NCBI GenBank assembly: GCA_036454645.1
Contig: JAZHSQ010000043.1
Location: 1 to 17,442, forward strand
Source of the DNA: Olsenella_K sp036454645
Lineage (GTDB): Bacteria; Actinomycetota; Coriobacteriia; Coriobacteriales; Atopobiaceae
Length of the DNA: 17,442 nt
Direction of reading: 5' to 3'
In this document: piece by piece, positions 1 to 8,128 of the stretch
Layout of the letters: each line of letters begins with the position of its first letter
How positions within the stretch are numbered: position 1 is the stretch's first letter
The notes under the pieces: model-generated
Databases searched by the model: none
Seen by the model: only the letters and a program-made list of their open reading frames with translations
What the model was told of the DNA's origin: nothing
Made by a program: the position numbers and the translations under genes

Positions 1-1
1 G

Positions 2-718
2 GGCGGCACGGTCGCCGGCTCCGCCGCCACGGCGCACGCCGACGGGACGATCGCGCTCGACGCCGAGGGCAAGGGCTCGGTCACGCTGAAGCCCGGCCAG
101 ACGGTGACGATCAAGGGCCTGCCCTCCGGCGCCTCCTACGAGGTGGAGGAGGCTGCGAGCACCGCGACCGACGAGCCGCTCTACGACGCGACCTACGACG
201 GCAGCGCCACGCCTGCCTCGGGCACGCTCTCGGCCGACGCCACGGTCACCGTGAACAACGCCGTGCAGGAGGGCAAGCTCTCCGTGACCAAGCACGTGAG
301 GGGCGAGGTGGGCTCCAAGCAGCCCTTCACCTTCACGGTGACGTTGGGCGGCTCCGGCGCGCACCTCACCGGCACGTACGGCGAGATGGAGTTCTCCGAC
401 GGCAAGGCGAACTTCACGCTCACGGACGGCGAGACCAAGACCGCGAGCGCCCTGCCCGCCGGCGCCACCTACGAGGTGAGCGAGGAGAGCAACAGCAACT
501 ACGTCACCTCGTCCGAGAACGACAAGGGGCAGATCACCAAGGGAGGCACCGCAGAGGTGAGCTTCACCAACACGCGCGGCGCGGTCACGCTGCCGCTCTC
601 CGGCCAGTCCGGCCTCGGCGCGACCTTCGCCGTCGGCGCGGCCCTGCTCGCGGCCGCGGCCCTCTGGGCGCACGCCCGTCGCGGCGACGCCGGGAAGGGG
701 GGCGATGGCCGTGACTAA
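2..718 (+). CDS. FctA/Spy0128-like LPXTG pilin, 5'-truncated by the window edge
   Basis: The frame is open from base 2, so the start lies outside the window and about 238 residues are visible. Two tandem pilin isopeptide-linkage domains (Spy0128/FctA type) can be read. The first ends in the Y-E-V-E-E strand near base 140. The second starts at LSVTKHV (near 278) and ends at SFTNTR (near 560); in this fold the Lys of the first strand and the Asn of the last strand form an intramolecular isopeptide bond. The C-terminus is a complete sorting signal: LPLSG (near 590), a hydrophobic Ala/Leu-rich helix and a basic tail. The sorting motif has Ser where LPXTG has Thr. The stop codon lies inside the next gene (14-base overlap), so translation of the two is probably coupled. 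This is probably a pilus shaft or minor subunit attached by the sortase downstream. The family call is firm; its place in the pilus is inference. Confidence 0.85.
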   Translation, partial: GGTVAGSAATAHADGTIALDAEGKGSVTLKPGQTVTIKGLPSGASYEVEEAASTATDEPLYDATYDGSATPASGTLSADATVTVNNAVQEGKLSVTKHVRGEVGSKQPFTFTVTLGGSGAHLTGTYGEMEFSDGKANFTLTDGETKTASALPAGATYEVSEESNSNYVTSSENDKGQITKGGTAEVSFTNTRGAVTLPLSGQSGLGATFAVGAALLAAAALWAHARRGDAGKGGDGRD

Positions 719-2444
719 GCAGCTCTCGCGCACCCTCGCGGCCTGCCTCGCGGCCTGCGCGGCCGCCGCGCTCGTCGCGCTCTTCTCGCCCGTCCGCGCG
801 CTCGCGGAGCAGACCGGCAACCTCACCGTCACGTCGGCCGACGGCGCGTCCACCGCGCTCGACGCCTACCAGCTCTTCTCGGCAGACGTGACCGATGCCG
901 AGAGCGGCCACAAGATCCTCTCCAACATCTCGTGGGCAAGCGACGCCGCCGAGAAGGCCGTCCCCTCCGCCATCAGGTCCGTAGACCCCTCCTACGGCGG
1001 CACCACCGCGCAGGATGCGGCAGACTGGCTGGGCGAGAACGTCGAGGGCGACGCGGCCTCCGCGCCGACGGCCTCCTCCGCGCCGGCCGCCATCGCGCGT
1101 GCGCTTGCGGGTGAGACGCCCACGGCGAGAGTCACCGCGGGCGAGCAGACCACGCTCGCCGCAGGCTACTGGCCTCTCGTCGCCGACGGCGACTCCGTGG
1201 GCACGGGCCAGTCCGGAACCGCGGCGATTCTCGTCGCCGTGGGCGGCGCGGACGCGACCGCGACCACCAAGGCCTCGGCTCCCACGGTCGAGAAGCACGT
1301 GCTTGAGGACTCTTCCGACAGCTGGCAGAAGCAGGCTGACGCCACCGTGGGCGACGAGCTCGACTGGCGCCTCTCGGCCACCGTGCCCGTGGACCTCTCG
1401 TCTGGCTCCGCCTACAAGACGTACTCGGTCACCTTCCACGACGAGCTTTCCACCGGCCTCGAGCGGCCCGGCAACGTGCGCGTGTACGTCGCCCCTGCGG
1501 GCACCGCGGCATGGGCGTAGGGTAGCGAGCCGGGCGACGGGTGGGTCGAGCTGGACGAGGGCGAGTACGCAACCCCCGACGCCACGGGCGGTAGCGGATT
1601 GTCTTTCGACGTCTCCGTGGCCGACCTCATTGCCTCCGCCGCCATCCACGGCGTCGTCGCCGATGCGGGCCTTGAGGTCTGCGTGACCTACGATGCTCCG
1701 CTCACGCAGGCCGCGGCGCGCGGTGTGGAGCACGGCAACCCCAACACGGTGACGCTCGAGTACCCGGCCTCGCCCTACACCGACGCGCGGGGCGAGACGC
1801 AGGAGGACGAGGCGATCGCCTACACGTGGGACCTCGACCTCGTAAAGCGCAGCTCCGTGGACCAGAGGCGCCTCGCGGGCGCCGTGCTGCGCGTGACCGA
1901 CGACCGCGGCCGTCACCTCACGCAGGAGGGCACCTGGACCGAGGACGACGCCACGGTGACCACGGGCCAGGACGGCACCGTCGCCGCCTCCGGCGTCGAC
2001 TCCGGCACCTTCAAGGTGGAGGAGGTCGCGGCCCCCGCGGGCTACGTCGGCATCACCGGCGCCCTCGAGGTGAGGCTGCGCGTGTCGCTCGAGGCCGATC
2101 GCATCTCGCACCACCTGGAGCAGGCCTCGGACCCCGACGACCTCAACCCGGGGGAGTGGAGGCTCGTTGCGACCTCGCCGCTCTCCCTGGACTCGTTCGA
2201 CCCCGACGCGAGCGGCGTCGCCACGGCCTACGTGCCCAACGCGCCGGAGGGGACGACCCCGCCGTCGCAGGGCGGAGGGACCGGCGGAGCCGTCGGGGAG
2301 GCGCTGCGGCGCGTCCTCCCGCGCACGCCCTCGACGGGCGACCCCACGTCGTACGTGCCCGCCATCTGCCTCGCGGTGGTCGGCGTGGCGCTGATAGCGT
2401 TCGCGGTCCGGCGGATGAGGGGAGGCACGAGGCGCCGGCACTGA
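705..2444 (+). pseudogene. Large isopeptide-forming fimbrial pilin interrupted by an in-frame TAG
   Basis: The ATG at 705 has a strong ribosome binding site (GGAAGGGGGG, 691-700). The product begins with a signal peptide (Ala-rich core, likely cut after ALA near residue 34). An N-terminal domain follows, then the segment APTVEKHV that holds the probable pilin-motif lysine, then part of a D2-like domain. Codon 272 is TAG (1518-1520). The same frame continues without another stop to TGA at 2442-2444 (579 codons in all). The part after the stop holds the rest of D2, a Cna-B-like D3 domain with an E-box-like EEVAAPAGY, and a sorting signal around LPRTPSTGD followed by a hydrophobic helix and Arg-rich tail. 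The next gene is a clear paralogue with the same order. As written only a secreted 271-residue fragment lacking the anchor would be made. I see no good internal start after the stop. It could be a recent pseudogene, an OFF allele or a sequencing error. Confidence 0.8.
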
Positions 2445-2455
2445 CGCCGGTGCCT
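2430..2455 (+). terminator. Hairpin with the pilin stop codon in its loop
   Basis: AGGCGCCGGC (2430-2439) pairs with GCCGGTGCCT (2446-2455) over 10 base pairs, one a G-U wobble. The 6-base loop contains the TGA stop of the upstream pilin gene. There is no T-rich tail, so it is not a classical intrinsic terminator. It may attenuate transcription or mark an mRNA processing or stability site between the two large pilin genes. Confidence 0.4.
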
Positions 2456-2531
2456 GGAGGCACGCAAGCGGGTACGAAGGATTGGCAAAGTTGACCTGGG
2501 CGCATGGCCCTGAGGTTAGAGAGGAAAGACA

Positions 2532-4247
2532 ATGAGGGAGCACAACATCGCACGCATGGCAGTCACCGCCGGCCTGGCGCTCTCGATGGCGTTCGGCCCG
2601 GCCGCGTCGCCGGTCGTGGCGTTTGCGGAGGACGCGACCGGCGCGACGGACGCCACGTCCACGAGCACGACGGCCAGCTCGGGCACGGGCAGCGTGACCA
2701 TCTTGAAGAACGCCAACAACACGTCTGACACCACGTCTACGCTTGGTTATCAGATCTTCAAGGCCGACGTCGTGGACAACGGGTCGTCGAAGACCGCCTC
2801 GAACATCACCTGGGCGAGCGAGGAAGTCGGCAACGTGGTCGTCGCGCAGATCAAGGCGCTTGACAGCAGCTATAAGGGTACGACGGCCCAGGACGCGGCC
2901 GACTACCTGAGCACCCACCTGCCGGCCGAGGGCAGCTCCGGCACGAGCACGATCATCGAGAGCGACAAGCTCTACTCCAACATCGCCAACGCTCTGCGTG
3001 GCGATACGAGCGTCTCTTCGACGCCGCTGACCATCGGCAAAGCGCAGGATCTCTCTGCCGGCTAATGGCTCTTCCTCACCGACTCGACGTCGACCAACGG
3101 TGGCACGAGCCAGGTCGGTTCCGCCCCCATCTACGCGGTGGTAGGCGGCAGCGCCCTCACCATCTCGCCCAAGACCAACCTTCCCACGGTGACCAAGCAG
3201 GTGAAGAACGACGCGACGGGCGCCGACTGGTCCAACGTCGCCGACTCCCAGGTGGGGCAGAGCCTGCAGTACCGTCTGAAGGGCACGGTCGCCGACGCCG
3301 TTCCGAGCTACCACACCTACTACTACAAGTTCACCGACACCCTTTCGGCAGGCCTTACCGCCGACAGCACGTCCGTTGCGGTGACGGTCGACACCAACGG
3401 CACGGAGTACGAGGTGCCGGCGACGGTCACAACGACGGACGACAACCACACGAACTACACGACGACGCTCACGACCAACACCGACGGCACGAGCGTCCTC
3501 GGGGTCGAGTTCTCCGACCTGAAGACCCTCAAGGACGCGTCCGGCGCGGCGGTTCCCGTGAACGCCACCACCAACGTGTACGTGACCTACAGCGCCGCGC
3601 TCAACTCCAAGGCCGTGGTGGCGAGCGGCTATAACGACAACAGCGTCACGCTCACCTACTCCAACAACCCCGGCACCGACAGCAAGGGCAACTCCGCCCC
3701 GTCGAGCGTGCGCGACTACACCTTCAAGCTCAACCTGGTGAAGGTCGACAGCTCCAAGCAGTCCACGAAGCTCTCGGGCGCCAAGTTCACCATCCAGGCG
3801 ACGAAACCCGACGAGGGTGACGGCACGCAGTACGTGCAGGCCGACGGCTCACTGGGCGCTACCGCCTATGTATTCGAGACGGACAGCACCGGTAGCATTG
3901 CCGTGTCCGGACTCGACGTGGGCAGGTACACCGTAGTCGAGACCCAGGCACCGAGCGGCTACAACAAGGTGGATAGCTTCGACTTCGATATCGTGGCAAC
4001 GCATGGCACTGACGGCACTCTCACCGCACCGGCGGCGAACTCTTATAACACCAACGCCGCCGACGCGAGCGCCGATGATAAAACCGGGTTGGTCACCGTC
4101 ACGGTGAAGGACAAGGCGGGTATGTCGCTGCCCCTCACCGGCCAGGCGGGCGTGACCCTCACCTGGATCGCCGGCGGCCTCGTCCTCGCCGTCGCCGTCA
4201 CGCACCTCGTGCGCTCCCGCAAGCGCTCCGAGGGCAGCGCGGAGTAG
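2532..4247 (+). pseudogene. Large (probably major) isopeptide pilin interrupted by an in-frame TAA
   Basis: The ATG at 2532 follows a good ribosome binding site (GAGAGGAAAG). A signal peptide (likely cut after AFA near residue 32) leads into an N-terminal domain sharing GTTAQDAADYL with the upstream paralogue. Codon 178 is TAA (3063-3065). The same frame then stays open to TAG at 4245-4247, 571 codons plus stop. After the stop come the pilin-motif lysine segment (LPTVTKQVKN), a D2 domain, a Cna-B/D3 domain with the textbook E-box VETQAPSGY (near 3938), and a sorting signal LPLTGQAG (near 4130) with helix and basic tail. The stop falls in AG-stop-WLFLTD, where the paralogue reads AGYWPLVAD, so a Tyr codon has become TAA by one base change. 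Less G+C-biased codons than its neighbours, E-box and LPLTG suggest a major subunit. As written only an unanchored 177-residue fragment is made. Confidence 0.82.
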
Positions 4248-4331
4248 CGAGGGCGCCGCTGGAGCCGCTGGAGTAGCGAAGGCGCCACGAAGCGGCGAAG
4301 GCGCCGCGAAGGCAAGGCAGGCCATCATCCG

Positions 4332-4355
4332 TGGGCCCCGCAGGTGCGGGGCCCA
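4332..4355 (+). terminator. Intrinsic-terminator-like hairpin between major pilin and sortase
   Basis: TGGGCCCCGC (4332-4341) and GCGGGGCCCA (4346-4355) form a perfect 10-bp stem with an AGGT loop, followed by the weak T-rich tail TCTGTT. It lies 17 bases upstream of the sortase start. Partial termination here would favour pilin mRNA over sortase mRNA, a ratio common in pilus operons; that role is inference. The preceding bases 4248-4320 hold a degenerate GCGAAGGCGCC repeat and no gene. Confidence 0.6.
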
Positions 4356-4372
4356 TCTGTTAGGGGGGACGC

Positions 4373-5413
4373 GTGGGAGGCAGGGCCGTGAGGGACAGCG
4401 AGGCGGGAGATGGCACGTCCGGGGAGGTCGCCTCGCCCGGCGCCGCCACGGGCGGCGAGGGGCGCAAGGGGCCCGCTCACGCCAAGGGCGCCGCTGACGC
4501 CAGGGGCGCCGCTGACGGCAAGGGCCCCGCAGACGGCAAGGCCGCCGCGGGAGCCAAGGGCCGCGCGGGCGGCCGGCGGCGTCGCAGGCTCCCCAGGTGG
4601 GCCGACCGCCTCCTCACGATGCTCATGATCCTTCTCGGCGTGGGCCTCATGGTGTGGCCGTGGGTGGTCGACCGGCTCGAGGAGTACGGCGTCGGCGCGA
4701 CCATCTCCGAGGTCTCCGCCCGCGTGGAGTCCATGCCCTCGGAGGAGAAGCAGTGGTACCTCGACCAGGCGCGCTCCTACAACCAGGTGCTCGCCGGCGA
4801 GGAGCCGGACCTCGACGCCGACCAGATCGTCGACTACTCCAAGCAGCTCACCTACGACCGCGACCCCATGATGAGCTGGGTCGACATCCCCTCCATCGAC
4901 GTGAGCATGCCCATCTACCACGGCACGAGCGAGTCCGCGCTCATGGCCGGCGTCGGGCACCTGGAGGGCACGAGCCTGCCCGTGGGCGGCGAGTCCACCC
5001 ACTGCGTCATCACGGCGCACTCCGGCATGCGGAACCTCCGCATGTTCGACGACATCCGCCAGCTCGTCCCCGGCGACCTCGTGCTGCTCCACACCATGGG
5101 CGACACCTACGCCTACCGCGTGACCTCCTCCGAGGTGGTGTGGCCCGACGAGGTCTCCTCGCTCGGAATCACCCCCGGCGAGGACCTCCTCACCCTCGTG
5201 ACCTGCACCCCCTACGGGGTGAACGACCACCGGCTCCTGGTGCACTGCGTGCGCACGGACTACGTGCCCGAGGAGGCCGAGGAGCAGGGCTCCGTCGCCG
5301 AGCGCCACTGGGGCGCGCGCGAGTGGGCCGTCGTGGTCGTCGTCGTGGCCCTCGCGGGCATCGCCGCGGACGTCGTGGTGCACCGCGTGCGCAGGGCGCA
5401 CGGGCGCAGGTAG
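4373..5413 (+). CDS. srtC: Class C (pilin-polymerising) sortase
   Basis: Start GTG at 4373, with AGGGGGG six bases upstream; product 346 residues. The cytoplasmic N-terminus carries six copies of a hexapeptide repeat (residues 31-66), a basic stretch, and a membrane segment (about 79-100). The catalytic domain shows the class C pattern: DPMMSWVDIP (lid region), PIYHGTSESALMAGVGHLEG, catalytic His216 in ITAHSG, Cys278 in TLVTCTPYG and Arg287 in NDHRLLV. A second membrane segment (about 317-337) and a basic tail close the protein, as is usual for class C enzymes. It would join pilin subunits through Lys side chains at the outer membrane face and is the only sortase in view; its substrates are the three pilins upstream. 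The GHRG seen in many class C sortases is AHSG here. The gene is intact although two of its substrates are not. Confidence 0.93.
   Translation: MGGRAVRDSEAGDGTSGEVASPGAATGGEGRKGPAHAKGAADARGAADGKGPADGKAAAGAKGRAGGRRRRRLPRWADRLLTMLMILLGVGLMVWPWVVDRLEEYGVGATISEVSARVESMPSEEKQWYLDQARSYNQVLAGEEPDLDADQIVDYSKQLTYDRDPMMSWVDIPSIDVSMPIYHGTSESALMAGVGHLEGTSLPVGGESTHCVITAHSGMRNLRMFDDIRQLVPGDLVLLHTMGDTYAYRVTSSEVVWPDEVSSLGITPGEDLLTLVTCTPYGVNDHRLLVHCVRTDYVPEEAEEQGSVAERHWGAREWAVVVVVVALAGIAADVVVHRVRRAHGRR
4463..4570 (+). repeat. Six tandem 18-bp units in the sortase N-terminal tail
   Basis: Six head-to-tail 18-bp units begin at 4463, 4481, 4499, 4517, 4535 and 4553; the third-unit-type sequence is GCCAGGGGCGCCGCTGAC. 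They encode hexapeptides RKGPAH, AKGAAD, ARGAAD, GKGPAD, GKAAAG and AKGRAG. The array is in frame, so changes in copy number would lengthen or shorten the cytoplasmic tail without breaking the gene. Confidence 0.85.
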
Positions 5414-5552
5414 GCATGGGCGCGGCCGGCGGCCGGGCGCACGGGCGCTGGGCGTACGGCGCCGGGCGCGGGCCGCGCGGGCGCGGACGGGCCGTCGGGG
5501 CGCGCGTCCTTCTCGGGCGAAAGGCGGCCCGCGGGGCCGTCGGCGCCCGGCG
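5414..5552. other. Convergent intergenic region, no gene
   Basis: This very G+C-rich gap separates the convergent sortase and mntH genes. It contains one exact copy of the GTCCTTCTCG motif (5506-5515) and GC-rich imperfect palindromes, but no clean terminator with a T tail. Confidence 0.6.
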
Positions 5553-6812
5553 CTACCCGACGAGCGACGCCACGTTGATGGCGGTCACCACGACGCCGGT
5601 CGCCACCAGCAGCGCGTTCGTGAGGCGCGAGTTGGCATAGCGCCCCATCACGCGCTGGGAGCCCGTGAGGCTGATCTGCGTGAAGATCGTGATGGGCAGC
5701 TGCAGCGAGAGCAGCGCCTGCGAGAGCACCAGGCCCTGGAAGGTGTCGCGCACGAGCAGGCAGGCCGCGGTCGCCGCCACCATGCACAGCGCCACGCCCA
5801 CCGAGGAGTGGCGGTCGTGGATGTCGTACTCCTCGCCGAACATGCCGGCGCTTATCGTGCCCGCCGCCATGGCCGCGGTGACGGAGGAGGAGAGCCCGGC
5901 GAGCAGCAGCGCCACGGCGAAGATGGCGCCCGCCGCCTGCCCAAGGATGGGGGAGAGGGTCGCCGCCGCGGTCGCGAGGTCGTCCACGACCACCCCGCGC
6001 GAGAAGAACGTCGTCGCCGCGAGGATCACCATGGAGGAGTTTATCGCCCAGCCGACGCCCATCGAGAGGAGGGTGTCGAAGAACTCGTAGCGCAGCCGCT
6101 CGCGCACGACCTTCTCGCCCTGCTGCTCGTAGTGGACGCTCTGGATGACCTCGGAGTGGAGGAAGAGGTTGTGCGGCATCACGACGGCGCCGAGCACGCT
6201 CATCACGATGGCCGCCGAGCCCGCCGGGAAGCTCGGGGTGACCCAGGCCGCGGCCGCCGTGGGCCAGCTGACGTCGACGAGCGCGAGCTCCGCCAGGAAG
6301 GCGAGGCCGATGAGCGAGACGAACGCGATGATCCAGCGCTCGATCCGCTTGTAGGAGCTCGTCGCGAGCATCGCCAGCGAGAAGGCGCCCACGATGACGC
6401 TGCCCACGCGCACGGGCAGCCCGAAGAGCATCTGGAGCGCGATGGCGCCGCCGAGGACCTCGGCCATGGCGGTGGCGACGGTCGCCGCGTACGCCGTGGC
6501 GAGAATCGCGGTGCCGAGGGGGCGCGGCAGGTGGGCGTGGGTGGCCTCGGCGAGGCACTCGCCGGTGGCGATGCCCAGGTGGGCGGCGTTGTGCTGCAGC
6601 AGGATCAGCATCAGGGTCGAGAGGGTGACCACCCACAGCAGCCCGTAGCCGAACTCTGAGCCGGCCGCCATGTTGGAGGCCCAGTTGCCAGGGTCGATGA
6701 AGCCGACCGTGACCAGCAGGCCGGGGCCGATGTGCCTCAAGATCTCCAGGCCCCCGTGGCCGTCGGTCCTTCTCGCCCCGAACCTGCGTGTGAGCTCCGT
6801 GCGCACTTCCAT
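5553..6812 (-). CDS. mntH: Nramp-family divalent metal (Mn2+) transporter
   Basis: The 419-residue product starts at the ATG 6812-6810 with GGAGGACGAG just upstream and ends with TAG. It is a polytopic membrane protein with about eleven helices. The two Nramp metal-binding signatures are canonical: DPGN in helix 1 (Asp40-Asn43) and MPHN in helix 6 (Met212-Asn215). In this family these ligands favour Mn2+ and Fe2+, taken up with protons. It is transcribed alone, convergent with the sortase and divergent from the lysR gene. Near the N-terminus Arg14-Arg15-Thr16 is coded AGA-AGG-ACC; these are rare Arg codons for such a G+C-rich genome, and they coincide with an exact copy of the GTCCTTCTCG motif (6766-6775). 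Mn2+ as the substrate is inferred from the family. Confidence 0.93.
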   Translation of the reverse strand: MEVRTELTRRFGARRTDGHGGLEILRHIGPGLLVTVGFIDPGNWASNMAAGSEFGYGLLWVVTLSTLMLILLQHNAAHLGIATGECLAEATHAHLPRPLGTAILATAYAATVATAMAEVLGGAIALQMLFGLPVRVGSVIVGAFSLAMLATSSYKRIERWIIAFVSLIGLAFLAELALVDVSWPTAAAAWVTPSFPAGSAAIVMSVLGAVVMPHNLFLHSEVIQSVHYEQQGEKVVRERLRYEFFDTLLSMGVGWAINSSMVILAATTFFSRGVVVDDLATAAATLSPILGQAAGAIFAVALLLAGLSSSVTAAMAAGTISAGMFGEEYDIHDRHSSVGVALCMVAATAACLLVRDTFQGLVLSQALLSLQLPITIFTQISLTGSQRVMGRYANSRLTNALLVATGVVVTAINVASLVG

Positions 6813-6855
6813 CTCGTCCTCCGATCGGGTGCCGCGCCGCTGTGGGCGCGGTGAA

Positions 6856-6887
6856 GTTATCAGTATCAGGTATCGTTATGGTCCTAT
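6856..6887 (-). promoter_or_regulatory. A+T-rich promoter island upstream of mntH
   Basis: This is an A+T-rich island in a G+C-rich gap, 44-75 bases upstream of the mntH start. On the minus strand it reads as three spaced direct repeats, GATAC-CT-GATAC-T-GATAA. It probably holds the mntH promoter and perhaps a metal-dependent operator. I cannot fit a good -35/-10 pair, and it does not match the MntR or DtxR consensus as I know them. Confidence 0.4.
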
Positions 6888-7069
6888 GCGCGGGGCGCGT
6901 AGTCAAGGGGGGCGCCGGGCGCGTTCGGCGTGGCGCGGCGGACGGGGACGGGGCCGGGAGCGGCGCGTGACGTGGGCGCCGGGGTGCAATCCGCGCGGGC
7001 GTCGGGTACCATCGGCATGCGCGGCGCGGGCGCACGGCCCGCGCGGGCGTCGCGCGGAGGGAGGGTGCC

Positions 7070-7990
7070 ATGACGTTGCAGCAGCTCCGCTACGTGGTCG
7101 AGGTGGCCACGGCGGGCTCGATCACGGCGGCCGCGCAGAGGCTCTTCATCGCGCAGCCGTCGCTCTCCAAGGCGGTCTCGGAGCTCGAGGCGGAGATGGG
7201 CATCACCATCTTCGACCGCTCCAGCAAGGGCGTGGCGCCCACGGAGGACGGCACGAGGTTCCTCTCCTACGCGCGGCAGGTGGTGGAGCAGGCCGACCTG
7301 CTCGAGGCCCAGTACAAGCACGGCACGCCTCCCCGGCGCGTCTTCGCCGTCTCGAGCCAGCACTACGCCTTCGTGGTCAACGCCTTCGCGGAGCTCGTGC
7401 GCGAGCACGGCGAGAGCCGCTACGAGTTCAGCCTGCGCGAGGGCACCACCTTCGGCACGATCGAGGACGTACGCCTGCAGCGCTCCGAGCTGGGGGTCCT
7501 CTACCGCAACGACTTCAACCGCGAGGTCGTGACGAGCGCCGTGCGCGACGCGGAGCTGCGCTTCGAGCCGCTCTTCGAGGCGCGCGAGCACGTCTTCGTG
7601 AGCCGGGGGAACCCGCTCGCGCGGCGCGCCTCGGTGACGCTCGCGGACCTCGCGCCCTACCCTCGCCTCTCCTACGACCAGGGAGCGCGCAACTCGTTCT
7701 ACTTCGCCGAGGAGCCCCACATCACCGAGCAGGTCGACAAGGCCGTGGTCGTCACGGACCGCGCGACCCTCTTCAACCTGCTGATCGGCCTCGACGGCTA
7801 CACGATCTCCTCGGGCATCCTGAGCGCGGACCTCAACGGCGAGAACATCGTCGCGGTGCCGTTCGCGGACGGCGGCACGATGGAGCTGGGCTACATCCAC
7901 CAGCCCCGCCGGCCCCTCTCGCCCATGGCCGAGCGCTACCTCGCGCTGCTGAGCGCCTACGTGGAGCGCTACCGGCGCGGCGGGGTATAG
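7070..7990 (+). CDS. LysR-family transcriptional regulator
   Basis: The ATG at 7070 follows GGAGGGAGGG; the product has 306 residues, normal for LysR proteins. Residues 1-60 form the winged helix-turn-helix (SITAAAQRLFIAQPSLSKAV, then ELEAEMGITIFDRSSKG). The rest is the periplasmic-binding-protein-like effector domain. The next gene in the same direction is a methionine-synthase-like methyltransferase 138 bases away, with a T-N11-A operator in the gap, so the likely role is control of that gene by a sulfur-amino-acid or methyl-donor signal, as in MetR-like systems. The effector cannot be read from sequence. The gene is divergent from mntH, but I see no reason to link the two functionally. Confidence 0.9.
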   Translation: MTLQQLRYVVEVATAGSITAAAQRLFIAQPSLSKAVSELEAEMGITIFDRSSKGVAPTEDGTRFLSYARQVVEQADLLEAQYKHGTPPRRVFAVSSQHYAFVVNAFAELVREHGESRYEFSLREGTTFGTIEDVRLQRSELGVLYRNDFNREVVTSAVRDAELRFEPLFEAREHVFVSRGNPLARRASVTLADLAPYPRLSYDQGARNSFYFAEEPHITEQVDKAVVVTDRATLFNLLIGLDGYTISSGILSADLNGENIVAVPFADGGTMELGYIHQPRRPLSPMAERYLALLSAYVERYRRGGV

Positions 7991-8028
7991 CGGCGGCCGC
8001 GCGGCGGGCACGCGGCGGGCGGCGTGGT

Positions 8029-8043
8029 ATAGCGCGAGGCTAT
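8029..8043 (+). promoter_or_regulatory. LysR-type operator ATAGC-N5-GCTAT
   Basis: A perfect inverted repeat, ATAGC (8029-8033) and GCTAT (8039-8043), has the T-N11-A form expected of a LysR recognition site. It lies between the lysR stop and the methyltransferase gene, about 86 bases before that start. A second small palindrome AGGTA-G-TACCT (8061-8071) follows and may lie in the promoter. Binding by the adjacent LysR protein is inferred. Confidence 0.55.
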
Positions 8044-8097
8044 GGGATGCGATAGGACTTAGGTAGTACCTTATGGCTTGCGGTTGGCGCACCATAG

Positions 8098-8121
8098 CTC
8101 TCGTCACAGGCGAGAGAGAGG
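8098..8121 (+). promoter_or_regulatory. Hairpin overlapping the ribosome binding site of the methyltransferase gene
   Basis: CTCTCG (8098-8103) pairs perfectly with CGAGAG (8111-8116) across a 7-base loop. The right arm runs into the purine-rich ribosome binding site GAGAGAGAGG (8112-8121) that precedes the ATG at 8129. Folding would partly occlude the site. It could be chance in a purine-rich leader. Confidence 0.35.
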
Positions 8122-8128
8122 AACACCA

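Noticed and set aside
1518..3065. Stop-codon recoding or suppression that would let both pilins be read through
   Set aside because: The two stops are different codons (TAG and TAA), TAG is the commonest normal stop of the genes here, and no suppressor tRNA, selenocysteine or pyrrolysine element is visible.
585..3449. A 954-codon minus-strand open frame opposite the pilin genes
   Set aside because: It is Arg/Gly/Val-rich without domains and lies antisense to well-recognised pilin sequence; long antisense frames are expected at this G+C content.
3138..4247. Independent translation of the second half of the third pilin from GTG at 3138
   Set aside because: No ribosome binding site precedes it, it would lack a signal peptide, and it starts in the middle of a domain continuous with the upstream half.
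5260..7071. A 603-codon minus-strand open frame over mntH
   Set aside because: It is a shifted-frame shadow of mntH, which has the canonical transporter signatures in the other frame.
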